DNA of 64,000 nucleotides, from positions 1 to 64,000 of the forward strand of contig JAQGHU010000009.1 in assembly GCA_028291515.1 (NCBI GenBank), written 5' to 3'. The translations under genes were made by a program, and so were the position numbers. Within the stretch, counting starts at the first letter, position 1; the number at the start of each line of letters is the position of its first letter. A model generated the notes under the pieces. It searched no databases and was not told the origin of the DNA. It saw only the letters and a program-made list of their open reading frames with translations. Of this stretch, positions 1 to 9,464 are shown piece by piece. This DNA comes from Schlesneria sp. GTDB taxonomy: Bacteria > Planctomycetota > Planctomycetia > Planctomycetales > Planctomycetaceae.

Positions 1-546
1 ACGAGGGCTAATCGAGCGGCCTGGGCTGCCAGGTGGGAGGACCAGTGGGACAGGGCTTCGTCGATCTGGGATTGCCGGGTGCCGAGGTCGGTCATGAACA
101 TGTCGATGTGATCACGCGCTTCCGGGGGAGAGTGTGACACAACCGGTGCGAGGTGCGCCCGACACAACCTCGGGGAGGGAGAACAGCTTGTTGATCACGG
201 AGGCAAAACCGTCTTCGGTCGCCTGATCCACTTCGTCATCGGTCCAGCATTGCGGCCGGGCTTCGGGCGAGGCGATGAGTAAGCGGCTGGCCAGTTCGCA
301 GGCTCCGCCTTGCTTCGCGAACTTCTGGGTGAAGAGGTCGGCGGACAATGTCCCTGTCAGACTGACGGCCGCGGGAATCAGTGTCGCTGTGGTGCGGCCT
401 TTGATCGTGACGGAGTGACCGGCGTAGAGATCCAGCCAGGCTTGCCGCTGGATGGACGCTCGTTCGCCGGCGCCGCAAAGCTTAAGGCCAATCGTTCTGG
501 CGCTCAAGGATAACAGCGCCGAAGATGTCTGACCCCGTCTTGGCAT
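1..546 (-). pseudogene. DUF3987-family protein, truncated and frameshifted
   Basis: The reading frame from 546 down to 112 encodes a segment that resembles the DUF3987 domain, found in primase/helicase-like proteins of mobile elements and some bacterial genomes. Recognisable pieces are RQAWLDLYAGHSVTIK, the SLTGTLSADLF stretch, and CWTDDEVDQATEDGFAS. The frame stops at 112, but the next frame continues the domain as LSPEARDHIDMFMTDLG and then an AALSHW/AARLAL-like helix running off the window edge. Removing one base from the five-G run at 124-128 joins the two parts exactly at LSPEARD. The upstream half of the domain, including the usual RDELxGWL part, is missing, so this is both truncated and frameshifted. 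Family assignment rests on motif resemblance only. Confidence 0.55.
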
Positions 547-903
547 CCGTTCCGGTAAGGTGGAACGGTCGGCGAAGGTTTTCCAAACAGTCCGCGCACT
601 GCGATTTGCGGCCTCCGCGGAACTCGAACATTACGATCTTCCCTGAAGTTACGCCCCCCTTTGATGTAACTCCATTCTAGCAAGCATTCTTCGGAAACTG
701 GCCACCTTACGGTTCCGATTAAGCCGGATTGAACGAAACCACGGGTCGCGCGTAACGTCCGAGTTGTGAGTGGTGTGACTTGACGGACAGATCGTTTATG
801 CATCGCATTCCGAGTTCGCCGATGTGAACGAAGACGCGGGTCATAATCCGACGCATGGACTGGCGTCGGTAGACGAATGCGATTCACGGAAGGTGGCGAC
901 AAT
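547..903. other. Intergenic region, no convincing gene
   Basis: No gene can be supported here. A 49-codon frame on the minus strand (631 to 482) overlaps the DUF3987 remnant; it contains two cysteines spaced CADC but matches nothing I recognise. A partial copy of the REP core (TTACGCCCCCC) lies near 650-660. The last 20 bases hold the ribosome binding site of the next gene. Confidence 0.4.
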
Positions 904-2184
904 ATGATCAGGCGATGGCTTCTTTGCCTCACCGTGCTGTTGAACGGCTTCATAGGGACGGATGGATTTGCTGCTGAAGAGCCCCCTCTACCGAGCCCAG
1001 ATGCCCAGACAGAGGCCGCGGTCAAGGGTGGCATTACCCTCGAAGAACTGATCATCCTGGCCGAGGCTAACAGTCCCTCGCTGCGACAGGCGGCTGCGGC
1101 GGTGGAAGCAGCCCGAGGCAACGCCGTTCAGGTCGGCTTGTATCCGAATCCCTCTCTGATCGGCGGAGCCAATCAGCTTGTCGGCAACCAAAGTCAGTAC
1201 TACGCCGCCTTAAGCCAGGAAATTGTCACCAAGCACAAGCTGCAGTTAAACCGGGCTGCCGCGACGCAGGCCGCTTTGCAGGCGGAACAGGAATTCGTCC
1301 TGACGCGATTTCAACTGCTGACCAATGTTCGACAGGGATACATGATGGCCCTGGCGGCCCAGCGCCGTAACGAGGTACTGATCCGGCTGGTCGAGATCGC
1401 CACCAAATCAATGCAAGCCGCCGAACGCCTGCAGCAGGCCGGTGAAGGGACTCGAACGGATACGCTGCTCTTCGAAATTGAAGTGGAAAAGGCGGAAGTG
1501 GCCGTCGAGAACTCGGAAGCCAAAATGAAAGCCACACGGCGCCAACTGGCCGCCATCATCGGCATCCGCGACATGGATATTGGCAGAATCAACGGCAATC
1601 TTCTGGAATCGCTGGATCAGATCGCTCAGCAGGTCCTGCTCGACGGCTATGTCCCGTTCAACGCCAGCGTGCAGATTGCCCAGTTGGAAATCGAAAGATC
1701 AAAGTACCTGATTCGCCGAGCGGAAGTGGAGCCGTTCCCCAACGTCACGGTTTATGCGGGATATCAACGTCAGATCGAACCCGCCTTGCATAACATGGCC
1801 TTGCTCACACTTTCTCTCCCTGTCCCATTGTGGAATCAGAACCAGGGGAACATCAGCAGCGCGTACGCTAACCTGACCAGGGCTCACGCCGATGTCGATG
1901 TGATCCAGAACACGATCTCGAAGCAGATGGCCGATGCCGGCGGACGCTACCGCATCTCCGATCAGCAGGCTCAACGCTTCGAACGAAAAATCGTCCCCAA
2001 AGCCCGCGAAGGAGTGAAAATCATCCAGGAAGGCTTTTCTCAAGGCCAGTTCGACTTCCTGCGTCTTCTCCAGGCTCAACGGATTCTGGTCGAATCCAAC
2101 TTAGGCTTCATCGATGCCCTGGAAGCTCGCTGGGGCGCCGCCGCTGAAATGGCCGGCATGGCCCAGATCGAACAGTTCCCCTGA
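904..2184 (+). CDS. TolC/CzcC-family outer-membrane efflux protein
   Basis: This is a 426-residue outer-membrane factor of the TolC superfamily, closest in style to CzcC, the channel component of heavy-metal RND efflux pumps. A signal peptide (MIRRWLLCLTVLLNGFIGTDGFAAE) is followed by two OEP repeats rich in heptad-like coiled-coil helices. Typical features are LYPNPSL after the first helix, the PLWNQNQGNI turn in the second repeat, and a short end QIEQFP. An upstream in-frame ATG at 877 exists, but the start at 904 is preferred because the AAGGTGG ribosome binding site lies just before it and the signal peptide then begins at once. No inner-membrane partner is adjacent; the nearest RND pair is at 9954-14906, which has its own CzcC-like neighbour. 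The metG gene converges on it across an inverted repeat. Confidence 0.88.
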   Translation: MIRRWLLCLTVLLNGFIGTDGFAAEEPPLPSPDAQTEAAVKGGITLEELIILAEANSPSLRQAAAAVEAARGNAVQVGLYPNPSLIGGANQLVGNQSQYYAALSQEIVTKHKLQLNRAAATQAALQAEQEFVLTRFQLLTNVRQGYMMALAAQRRNEVLIRLVEIATKSMQAAERLQQAGEGTRTDTLLFEIEVEKAEVAVENSEAKMKATRRQLAAIIGIRDMDIGRINGNLLESLDQIAQQVLLDGYVPFNASVQIAQLEIERSKYLIRRAEVEPFPNVTVYAGYQRQIEPALHNMALLTLSLPVPLWNQNQGNISSAYANLTRAHADVDVIQNTISKQMADAGGRYRISDQQAQRFERKIVPKAREGVKIIQEGFSQGQFDFLRLLQAQRILVESNLGFIDALEARWGAAAEMAGMAQIEQFP

Positions 2185-2213
2185 TCGTTCTTGTGTGTCA
2201 GATCCTCTCGCCA

Positions 2214-2257
2214 TCCTGAGCGGGGCGGCGTCAGTTGACTTACGCCCCCGCTCAGGA
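2214..2257. repeat. Inverted repeat related to the REP family, possible two-way terminator
   Basis: The 12-base arm TCCTGAGCGGGG (2214-2225) is matched perfectly in inverted orientation at 2246-2257. The inner part carries CTTACGCCCCC, the same core as the REP copies around the RAYT at 5562-6213. It sits between two convergent genes, so it could end transcription from both sides. Confidence 0.7.
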
Positions 2258-2265
2258 AGATGGTT

Positions 2266-4329
2266 CTAATGCACGCGATGACCTGGTTTGGCTCCGGTAT
2301 CGGGATTGAGCAGGAAGATTTCCTTGCCACCCGCTCCGGCCGCCAGCACCATCCCTTCGCTAATTCCGAACTTCATCTTTCGAGGAGCCAGGTTCGCGCA
2401 CAAAATCACCAGGCGTCCGACCAGATCTTCCGGCTTGTAGGCACTCTTGATCCCGGCGAAGACGTTGCGAGTTCCCTCGCCACCCAGGCTCAGCGTCAAC
2501 TGCAGCAGTTTGTCCGCACCGGCGACTTCGTTGGCGGCGACGACTCGGGCGACGCGTAAATCGACTTTGACGAAGTCGTCGATGGTGCAGTGTTCGGCGA
2601 CCAATGGCTCGGCCGCAATCGGCTCGGGACCATCGTTCCACTGGGACGCTGGTGCGGTGGATGTTGTCGCTTCAAGGGCAGCGGCGGCTTGTTCACCTTC
2701 TTCAATCATGGCTTGGACCTGTGCGAGTTCAACTCGCTTCATGAGGTGTTCGAACTTGGTGACGCGCGTTCCCACGAGCGGCGTCTGGGCATCTTCCCAT
2801 TTTTCAATCGGCTGCTGAAAGAGCTGACTGACCTGCGTTGCCAGTCGCGGCAATACAGGAGACAGATAGATCGCAATTTGACGAAACAGATTCAGTGTGA
2901 CCGTGCAGGCATCCTGCACCTCGGTCGCTTTGGTTGGATCTTTACGAAGCGTCCACGGAGCCTTTTCGTCGACATACCGATTGGCGCGATCGGCCAACGC
3001 CATGATCGTTCGCATGGCCCCATTATTGTCGCACGCTTCATACGCCGCCGCGATCGCCTCCGCCTGAGCCGCCGCATCGCGAAACAATCCTCCATCGTCA
3101 GGATAGGTGCTGGAGAGACCGGTCTGCTCGACAAACCGAGCGGTCCGGCTCGCCAGGTTGATCACCTTCCCGACCAGGTCGGTATTCACCTTTGTGAGAA
3201 ACTCTTCGAAGTTGAGGTCAACATCGTCCAGCCGGGAACCAAGCTTGGTGGCGTAGTAATAACGCAGGCAACTTGGGTCCAGGTGCTTCAAGAAGGCAGA
3301 CGCCTGGTGAAAATTTCCCTTGGTCTTGGCCATCTTCTCACCGTTGACGGTCAAGAAGCCGTGGATATGCACCTTCTCGGGAAGACGCAGTCCGGCGGTC
3401 TTGAGCATGGCTGGCCAGAACAGCGTGTGGAAGTAAGTGATATCCTTGCCGATGAAGTGGTGAATCTCGGCAGGCGTCCCCGTCGGCCGCCACCAGTCTT
3501 CCAACTTCTCGCCATGCTTCTGACACCATTCGGCGGTCGAACCGATATACCCAATCGGAGCATCGAACCAGACATACCAGTAGTCGCCGGGACTGTCGGG
3601 AATCTCGAATCCAAAGTAGGGCGCAGGTCGCGAGATGTCCCAATCGCGCAACGGATTCCCCAGGAAATGCCCTTTCAAATAGTTGGCGATTTCGTCCTGA
3701 AGATGATCACCGGATTGCGTCCATTCTGTCAGCCAGTCATGAAGCTTTTCGATCTGGACAAAGAGGTGTTTTGCCGATCGCACTTCGGGCGTGGCACCGG
3801 ACAATGTGCTGACCGGGTCGATGAGATCAACCGGACTATAAGTCGACATGCACTTGTCGCAGTTGTCGCCATACTGACCCGGCGATTTACATTTTGGACA
3901 CGTCCCCTTGACGAAGCGATCTGCAAGAAACGTGTTGGCCTTGGGGTCAAACAACTGTGTCACTTCGCGTTCAACAATCAGGTTCGCGGCGCGGAGCGAT
4001 CCCCAGATCTCATGGCAAAGCTGGCGATTGTATTCGCTGTGGGTGCTGCCATAGTTGTCGAAGGCAATGTCGAAGCCGTCGAAGTCGCGCAGATGCGCTT
4101 CTCTCATATCCGCGATCAGGGCTTCTTCGCTGCGTCCTTCCTGCTTCGCCCGAATCATGATGGCGGTGCCGTGAGTATCATCGGCGCAGATGTAGATGCA
4201 GCGGTTGCCGCGCAGTTTTTGGAAGCGGACCCAGATGTCGGTCTGGATGTACTCGACCAGGTGCCCCAAATGGATGTGCCCATTGGCATACGGAAGGGCC
4301 GAGGTGACTAAAATGCGTCGTGCCGTCAT
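2266..4329 (-). CDS. metG: Methionyl-tRNA synthetase
   Basis: This is a class I aminoacyl-tRNA synthetase that charges tRNA-Met in the cytoplasm. It is 687 residues long, the size expected for the long form with a C-terminal tRNA-binding domain. The HIGH signature appears as HLGH at residues 20-23 in the [13 protein letters not shown] context. A zinc knuckle CPKCK...CDKC lies near 143-160, and the KMSKS loop appears as KMAKTKG near 340. The anticodon-binding helical domain follows. Residues from about 580 form an EMAP-II/Arc1p-like OB fold ([33 protein letters not shown]). The start ATG gives the canonical N-terminus. The Zn-knuckle form with one intact motif pair is normal for this enzyme. 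Confidence 0.97.
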   Translation of the reverse strand: MTARRILVTSALPYANGHIHLGHLVEYIQTDIWVRFQKLRGNRCIYICADDTHGTAIMIRAKQEGRSEEALIADMREAHLRDFDGFDIAFDNYGSTHSEYNRQLCHEIWGSLRAANLIVEREVTQLFDPKANTFLADRFVKGTCPKCKSPGQYGDNCDKCMSTYSPVDLIDPVSTLSGATPEVRSAKHLFVQIEKLHDWLTEWTQSGDHLQDEIANYLKGHFLGNPLRDWDISRPAPYFGFEIPDSPGDYWYVWFDAPIGYIGSTAEWCQKHGEKLEDWWRPTGTPAEIHHFIGKDITYFHTLFWPAMLKTAGLRLPEKVHIHGFLTVNGEKMAKTKGNFHQASAFLKHLDPSCLRYYYATKLGSRLDDVDLNFEEFLTKVNTDLVGKVINLASRTARFVEQTGLSSTYPDDGGLFRDAAAQAEAIAAAYEACDNNGAMRTIMALADRANRYVDEKAPWTLRKDPTKATEVQDACTVTLNLFRQIAIYLSPVLPRLATQVSQLFQQPIEKWEDAQTPLVGTRVTKFEHLMKRVELAQVQAMIEEGEQAAAALEATTSTAPASQWNDGPEPIAAEPLVAEHCTIDDFVKVDLRVARVVAANEVAGADKLLQLTLSLGGEGTRNVFAGIKSAYKPEDLVGRLVILCANLAPRKMKFGISEGMVLAAGAGGKEIFLLNPDTGAKPGHRVH

Positions 4330-4559
4330 GCGTGATTGTACTCGAGTTTCAAGTATCTAGCTGCGAAGTCGTCGACTTGGACGGGTCCGCCGGGAAGTGG
4401 TGGCGGGACCGGCCAACTCCCTGACACTGCGAAGCTTACGTGTCCGGAAGGACAATTGCGAGTGTCCGCAGTTGGCGTCAAAACGGTTGCCGTTAAGTAA
4501 TGGAGACGTTACGCTCCGACTCGGTTCGCTGGAATCTCGTCACGTAGGAGTTTGCTTGA

Positions 4560-5552
4560 ATGACCGCCCCGATTCATGTTGCCGTTACCGGTGCTGCCGG
4601 CCAAATTGGTTATGCGACCCTGTTCCGCCTGGCCTCGGGCGAGATCTTTGGTGCTCACCGTCCCGTTGTCCTGCATCTGATTGAAGTTCCACCCGTCATG
4701 GCTGCCCTCGACGGGATCCAGATGGAACTCGACGATTGTGCATTCCCGACGTTGGCCGGGGTGCAGAAACACGACAGTGACCACTTGGAAGAGGGCTTCC
4801 GTGACTGCAATTTCGTGATTCTCGTCGGCAGTATTCCTCGTAAGCAGGGAATGGAACGAGCCGACTTGATCCGTATTAACGGCCCGATCTTCACCAACAC
4901 CGGCAAGGCAATCCAAGCTTCCGCTGCGAAGGACGTGCGCGTCGTTGTCGTGGGCAACCCTTGTAACACCAACTGCCTGATCGCGATGTCGCACGCTCCA
5001 GACGTGCCTCGCAATCAGTGGTTCGCGATGACGCGACTGGATCAGAACCGCGCTGTCGCTCAGTTGGCTCAAAAGGCTGGCAAGCCGGTGGCTGCAGTTT
5101 CGAACGTCGCGATCTGGGGTAATCACTCGGCGACTCAGTTCCCTGACTTCGTCAACGCGAAGATCGATGGCAAGCCGGTTCCACAAGTGATCACCGATCA
5201 GGCTTGGTTGAAGGGGGACTTCATCAGCACCGTTCAACAACGCGGAGCCGCAGTGATTAAGGCTCGCGGTGCTTCCAGTGCTGCCAGTGCCGCGAACGCA
5301 GCACTCGATACTGTGAAGAGCATCATCACCCCGACTCCAGCCGGATCGTGCTTCAGCGCGGCTGTCTGGTCCGACGGCAACGGCTACGGCGTCGAACCAG
5401 GCTTGGTGACTGGCTTGCCACTGTCGACCGATGGCCACACTTGGCGCGTTGTTCCCGGCTTCCAAGTCGACGACTTCAGCCGCAGCCAGATCGATAAGAC
5501 GGTCAACGAGTTGAAGCAGGAACGAGATACTGTGAAGGATCTGTTGCCTTGA
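4560..5552 (+). CDS. mdh: Malate dehydrogenase (NAD-dependent)
   Basis: The protein has 330 residues and belongs to the lactate/malate dehydrogenase family, type 2 MDH. It interconverts malate and oxaloacetate in the TCA cycle. The dinucleotide-binding motif VTGAAGQIG lies at residues 9-17. The mobile loop with substrate arginines reads GSIPRKQGMERADLI. VGNPCNTN and the catalytic histidine in IWGNHSATQFPD are present, as is the MTRLDQNRA segment. The ribosome binding site TAGGAG precedes the ATG at 4560. The gene appears monocistronic, with a REP copy starting 9 bases after its stop codon. Confidence 0.97.
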   Translation: MTAPIHVAVTGAAGQIGYATLFRLASGEIFGAHRPVVLHLIEVPPVMAALDGIQMELDDCAFPTLAGVQKHDSDHLEEGFRDCNFVILVGSIPRKQGMERADLIRINGPIFTNTGKAIQASAAKDVRVVVVGNPCNTNCLIAMSHAPDVPRNQWFAMTRLDQNRAVAQLAQKAGKPVAAVSNVAIWGNHSATQFPDFVNAKIDGKPVPQVITDQAWLKGDFISTVQQRGAAVIKARGASSAASAANAALDTVKSIITPTPAGSCFSAAVWSDGNGYGVEPGLVTGLPLSTDGHTWRVVPGFQVDDFSRSQIDKTVNELKQERDTVKDLLP

Positions 5553-5561
5553 GGATTTCCT

Positions 5562-6213
5562 GAGCGGGGGGCGTAAGCCCCCTGGCAGGTTTGGGATTTT
5601 GGGGTAGGCTGACATCGCTCTCGGTTTGGGGAGACGCGAGATGTCCTTTCTTCAGCAGTTTGGTCGAATGCAGCCGGGGGGCTTACGCCCATGCGTATGG
5701 CGAGCAGCCTGCTCCGCCCAACTCGGCGTTACGATCATGGGTGACGAAACAGCTCAAAGGTGGTCCTGTTCGGCTGAGTGTTCAGCAGGCCGAAGTCCTG
5801 TTGGAGCAATTCCACACCACCGCCGAACATCGCGGCTGGAGATTGCACGCGGTCGCCGTGATGGCCACGCACGTTCATGTCGTCATGTCGGCACCAGAAT
5901 CCGTGGAGGCCGAGGATATCGTTCGGGATCTGAAGAGCTACGGTTCACGGCGTCTTACGCAGCAGTCGGGAAAGCCTGCGTCAGGAACCTGGTGGACCGA
6001 ATCGGCGTCGCGCCGGCCGCTGGATCAAGAGAGTAATGTTGAATCTGCCGTGCGATATGTTGCCGAGCAGCAGTCTCCGTTGGCGTTGTGGGTTCACCAG
6101 GAGTTTCAATGGCTTGTTCCGGAGAAGAGGAGAGATGCGTTGAGTGAAATTGGGCCAGGGGGCTTACGCCCCCCGCTCGGGAGGACGGAAGAGGTCAGGG
6201 GGCTTACGCCCCC
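5562..6213 (+). mobile_element. REP/RAYT element (palindromic repeats flanking a Y1 transposase remnant)
   Basis: A 25-base sequence at 5562-5586 is repeated perfectly in inverted orientation at 6154-6178; its core is GGGGGGCGTAAGCCCCC, itself an imperfect palindrome. Further copies of the core lie at about 5675-5690 and 6196-6213. Between the two main copies is a coding segment for an IS200-like (Y1) REP-associated tyrosine transposase. This is the layout of a RAYT with its REP sequences: terminal hairpins around a single HUH nuclease. The element lies between mdh and bioA and is read in frame into bioA. Confidence 0.75.
5695..6139 (+). pseudogene. REP-associated tyrosine transposase (RAYT), N-terminally truncated
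   Basis: The reading frame that enters bioA first encodes a Y1-transposase-like domain. The HUH nuclease motif is visible as ATHVHVVMSAP, and the catalytic tyrosine is probably the Y of RDLKSYGSRRLTQQ. The later GTWWTESASRR and VRYVAEQQSPLALW pieces are typical of the C-terminal helix region. The N-terminal segment that normally precedes it (the TYGTWLPGD-like strand) is missing; in its place is sequence translated from a REP copy at 5675-5690. There is no good start codon with a ribosome binding site, and no stop before bioA. RAYTs process REP hairpins as single-strand nucleases; activity here is doubtful because of the missing first strand. Confidence 0.65.
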
Positions 6214-7567
6214 ACTGCGTCAACTCGACAATGATCACGTCTGGCATCCGTTTACGGCGATGTCGGCGTATCGTGATGAAGACGCGCCGATCATTGTGGA
6301 TGCCGAAGGGTTCTTCCTGATTGACTCGACCGGGCGACGGTATCTGGACGGGCATTCGTCGCTGTGGTGTAACATTCACGGGCATCGAGTTCCCGCCATC
6401 GATACGGCGATTCGGGCACAGCTTGATCGGGTTGCCCATACGACTTTGCTGGGGTTGTCGAACCAGCCGGCAATTGAGCTGGCGGCGGAACTCGTTCGTC
6501 GGGCTCCGGCGGGCCTCAACAAGGTGTTCTATGCGGACTGCGGGGCGGCCGGTGTGGAAGTCGCGTTGAAGGTCGCGTTTCAGTATCACCGCCAGAAATC
6601 GACGGGGCCGGAAGAGCGGAATCTGTTTGCTTGCATGGGCCGAGCTTATCACGGAGACACTGTCGGGACGATCAGCCTGGGTGGGATCGATCGATTCCAT
6701 AGTCTGTTTTGTTCACTGATGTTTCCGGCCTTGCGGATCCCCACGCCACAAGGGCATGAGCCGATCGACGTCGAGACACTTGAGCGATTGCTCGCAGAGC
6801 ATGCTGACCAGTTGGCGGGATTCGTGATCGAGCCGCTGGTGCAGGCAGCGGCCGGGATACTGGTTCATCCGCCTGGCTACCTGAAGACCGTTCGTGAGCT
6901 GACTCGCAAATATGGCATCTTACTGATCGCGGATGAGATCGCAGTCGGCTTCGGTCGCACGGGAAAGCTATTCGCATGCGAGCATGAAGAAGTTTGCCCT
7001 GACATCCTGATCCTGTCGAAGGGCCTGACCGGCGGCTATCTACCGCTGGCGGCGACGCTGGTGACCGACGAGATCGAAAACGCCTTCCTGGGAGATCCCT
7101 GGGAGGGGCGCACGTTTCAACATGGCCATACTTATACTGGCAATCCCCTCGCCTGTGCTGCGGCGTTGGCTTCGCTTCAGTTGTTTGATGAGAACCGGAT
7201 CCTAGAGAATGTGCAGGAACTGGAGTTGGTGCTGCGACGCGAATTGGGCGTGCTGACCGACCTTGACTACTCGCACGCGGCAGCGATCCAACAGCGCGTC
7301 TTCGTCAGGCAGCGGGGAGTTATGGTTGGGATTGAGCTTGTTCAAGATCGTTCGACGCGAGCGCCGTTTGCAGCTTCCAAACGAATCGGACATCAAATCA
7401 CGTTGGCCTGCCGAAATCGCGGGGTCATTCTGCGCAATATTGGTGACACGATCGTGCTGATGCCGGCCCCTGCGATGCCAGCGGAACTGGTTGAGCAACT
7501 ATGCCATGTGGTGATAGAATCACTGCAAGAGGTGTTGGGGCAGTTGGATCAGTCAGTTGGTGGCTGA
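6140..7567 (+). CDS. bioA: Adenosylmethionine-8-amino-7-oxononanoate aminotransferase, N-terminus altered by REP insertion
   Basis: This class III PLP-dependent aminotransferase converts KAPA to DAPA in biotin synthesis using SAM as amino donor. The recognisable enzyme begins at LDNDHVWHPFTAM (about 6224) and runs through YLDGHSSLWCNIHGH, IADEIAVGFGRTGKLF, the PLP lysine in LSKGLTGGYLPLAA, and HGHTYTGNPLACAAAL. No ATG lies near the family's usual start; that spot is occupied by two REP copies whose translation reads GPGGLRPPL and RGLTPPL. The same frame is open upstream to 5591 through the RAYT remnant. I chose the TTG at 6140 because GGAGAAGAGGAG lies just upstream. A CTG at 6215 or a true RAYT-BioA fusion from further upstream are alternatives. 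It overlaps the convergent gene at 7549 by 19 bases. Confidence 0.85.
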   Translation: MSEIGPGGLRPPLGRTEEVRGLTPPLRQLDNDHVWHPFTAMSAYRDEDAPIIVDAEGFFLIDSTGRRYLDGHSSLWCNIHGHRVPAIDTAIRAQLDRVAHTTLLGLSNQPAIELAAELVRRAPAGLNKVFYADCGAAGVEVALKVAFQYHRQKSTGPEERNLFACMGRAYHGDTVGTISLGGIDRFHSLFCSLMFPALRIPTPQGHEPIDVETLERLLAEHADQLAGFVIEPLVQAAAGILVHPPGYLKTVRELTRKYGILLIADEIAVGFGRTGKLFACEHEEVCPDILILSKGLTGGYLPLAATLVTDEIENAFLGDPWEGRTFQHGHTYTGNPLACAAALASLQLFDENRILENVQELELVLRRELGVLTDLDYSHAAAIQQRVFVRQRGVMVGIELVQDRSTRAPFAASKRIGHQITLACRNRGVILRNIGDTIVLMPAPAMPAELVEQLCHVVIESLQEVLGQLDQSVGG

Positions 7568-9240
7568 TAGCCATCCGGTGCGGTGACGACTTCGAAATCC
7601 TCACCTTTCACCTTCCGCAGTTCTTCGTGAATGTCTGGGATGCGCGGGTCGGGGGCCATCGACAACGACCAGTCGATACCATTGTCGGCGACGAACATGC
7701 CGTACTTCTTCAGGCCTTTCAAGATCGTCTTCACGTGTGGTGAGAACCGGGTGGTGTCGAAGTCTTGTCGCAGGCGGAAACGTTCGCCCATGCGAGGAAA
7801 TGACTCATCCGTACCGTGACCGGCGTGGTGCGTCGCGGGATACACGTAAGCCTTGCGGCTGCGGCTGATGGTGAAACGCATCGCGTGTTCGATCTCACCG
7901 CGATGCAGTTCGTCATAACGAATGATGGCTGGAAAGATCGGCAGACCCGCGGCATCGGCGGAGGTCCAACCATCCGGCCGCAAGCGGTTGCTCTTGAGGT
8001 CGAAGATGGATGATTGATCGGCCGCCCAGCCTTCGGTGGTCTTGCCCATCACGAAGAATTCGTACAGTTTTCCGGCGACGGGATCGACGATGATCGCATG
8101 GCGGTCGCCTTCGTATTTGGCGGGTCGGCGCTGAGCCTCGGCAAGAGTCAGCTTCTTGCCGTCTTCGGTACGAATCTTGGGCCAGCCCTCAATCGGCAGG
8201 TTGTCGGGAACCGGAAATGGTCCCGGATCGGATTCGTCTGGATAGCCAGCCAGCTTCACATCGACCAGGCGTTGATTCGGTGGGACGATCAGGAAGCACA
8301 TGTCGTCGTTCACTCGCAAGACCTTGTCGGCACCGACACTGGCCACCATGGCTTTGGAGTCTGGATGAACCGGCCAATCGTTGATGACCAGATTCCAGGG
8401 GTTGTTCGGTGGATAGATCTCCATCGCGGAGAGAACGGCGTCCGCTTCGGGGGTATCGAACGAGATGACCTTGTCGATCTTCGGCATCTTGGCGGCGCGG
8501 ATGCGAGCCAGTCGAGCAGGATCGCCAGTGACGGTTGCCGAAGTCGCGGAAGTCGCGTTTTCGGACTCGAACGGAGTGACAACCAGATCGACCTTGGCAT
8601 CGCCGATTGTTCCGCGCACTCGAAAGGCACCGGCGGGTGTCGTTCCCTTTGATTTCGCGACGGTCGGCTTCGTTTCTTCAGTGGTGCTCGCGGACTCGAG
8701 AGCGATGTCGCCGAAATAGAGCGTGGGGGACATCCCTTCATCACAGTTGATGTACCACTTGACGATGTTGGTCAGATCTGGCTTCGAACCGTCGACGTTC
8801 AGCAGCCCATTCAGTTCGATGTCGACGGTATTCAGGCCAGCCTTGATCTTGAGTGGATGGACAACCCTGGTCTGATAGTTGAAGGTCCGTTTGTGATTGA
8901 TGTTGAAATCCAGTCCCACAGCTTCCTGATTCGGATTGAACACTCGAAATCGAATCCGTGCGTGTGGCTGCCAGTTCTTGACTCGTGAAGTGCGGTCCCC
9001 AAAGCTGTCTCCGGCCGCAAACACGACCTTCAGCGCGTTCCCGCCAATCTCGGCCGATTTCTCGACCGTCATTTTTGTTTGGCCGTCCGAGCCTGTGTCA
9101 TTGGGAACCTGCCCTTTGGAGGGACTGAGAAGATAGGCGCTGGTGGTTGCCGGCCCCTGACCGAACGAGAAGTTCGTCAGGACGGCAGCCATGACGAGAA
9201 CGCAGCTAAAGCGGCAGGAGCAGATCATGGGAGATTCCAC
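7549..9240 (-). CDS. Secreted protein of unknown function
   Basis: The protein has 563 residues. It starts with a signal peptide (FSCVLVMAAVLTNFSFGQG) and is therefore exported. Residues about 30-190 look like a carbohydrate-binding-type beta sandwich (WQPHARIRFRVFNPNQ, LNTVDIELNGLLN, SPTLYFGDIALE). A linker rich in Ala and Thr follows. The C-terminal 300 residues contain IYPPNNPWNLVINDWPVHPDS and YPATHHAGHGTDESFPRMGERFRL, a conserved-looking domain I cannot name; the paired histidines in ATHHAGH may bind metal. A second in-frame Met five codons in is equally possible as start. It stands alone, convergent with bioA and downstream of the SRP RNA on the same strand. Confidence 0.8.
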   Translation of the reverse strand: MESPMICSCRFSCVLVMAAVLTNFSFGQGPATTSAYLLSPSKGQVPNDTGSDGQTKMTVEKSAEIGGNALKVVFAAGDSFGDRTSRVKNWQPHARIRFRVFNPNQEAVGLDFNINHKRTFNYQTRVVHPLKIKAGLNTVDIELNGLLNVDGSKPDLTNIVKWYINCDEGMSPTLYFGDIALESASTTEETKPTVAKSKGTTPAGAFRVRGTIGDAKVDLVVTPFESENATSATSATVTGDPARLARIRAAKMPKIDKVISFDTPEADAVLSAMEIYPPNNPWNLVINDWPVHPDSKAMVASVGADKVLRVNDDMCFLIVPPNQRLVDVKLAGYPDESDPGPFPVPDNLPIEGWPKIRTEDGKKLTLAEAQRRPAKYEGDRHAIIVDPVAGKLYEFFVMGKTTEGWAADQSSIFDLKSNRLRPDGWTSADAAGLPIFPAIIRYDELHRGEIEHAMRFTISRSRKAYVYPATHHAGHGTDESFPRMGERFRLRQDFDTTRFSPHVKTILKGLKKYGMFVADNGIDWSLSMAPDPRIPDIHEELRKVKGEDFEVVTAPDGYQPPTD

Positions 9241-9347
9241 GCGGGGAGATCAACGTCGACGACGAAGAGCGCAGAATACGGCGTGAAGACGAGTAAGAAA
9301 AACGAATCGCCGCCAGAGATTGGTAGAAATCGCTGAGGACTCTGCCA

Positions 9348-9464
9348 CAGAGACGGGAAGCTACCCCCGACCGCACCCGAAATCTGATGCTTAGGGCTGC
9401 TCCGGTTAAGGCCTGACCCGGTTCACACGACCCCGCCGCAGCAAGGGGTAGCTTCTCGTCTCTG
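9348..9464 (-). ncRNA. ffs: Signal recognition particle RNA (4.5S-like)
   Basis: Read on the minus strand, the centre contains GAACCGGGTCAGGCC, then a short apical loop, then GGAGCAGCCCTAAGC. This matches the conserved asymmetric internal loop of domain IV of bacterial SRP RNA (GTCAGG on one side, AGCAGCC on the other). The two ends pair over about 20 bases (9348-9367 with 9445-9464, one mismatch), closing the long hairpin expected of the small SRP RNA. Length of about 117 nucleotides fits the short bacterial form without an Alu domain. It pairs with Ffh to target nascent membrane proteins. The exact ends are estimated from the pairing. Confidence 0.88.

Noticed and set aside
1-546. Prophage or integrated element at the left edge
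   Set aside because: A single DUF3987 fragment is not enough; no integrase, att site or other mobile gene is visible here.
504-1121. 205-codon minus-strand frame over the start of the first efflux gene
   Set aside because: It overlaps the signal-peptide coding region of a clear gene and shows no domain; an antisense shadow.
4509-5615. 368-codon minus-strand frame over mdh
   Set aside because: Entirely antisense to a certain malate dehydrogenase gene, with no recognisable domain.
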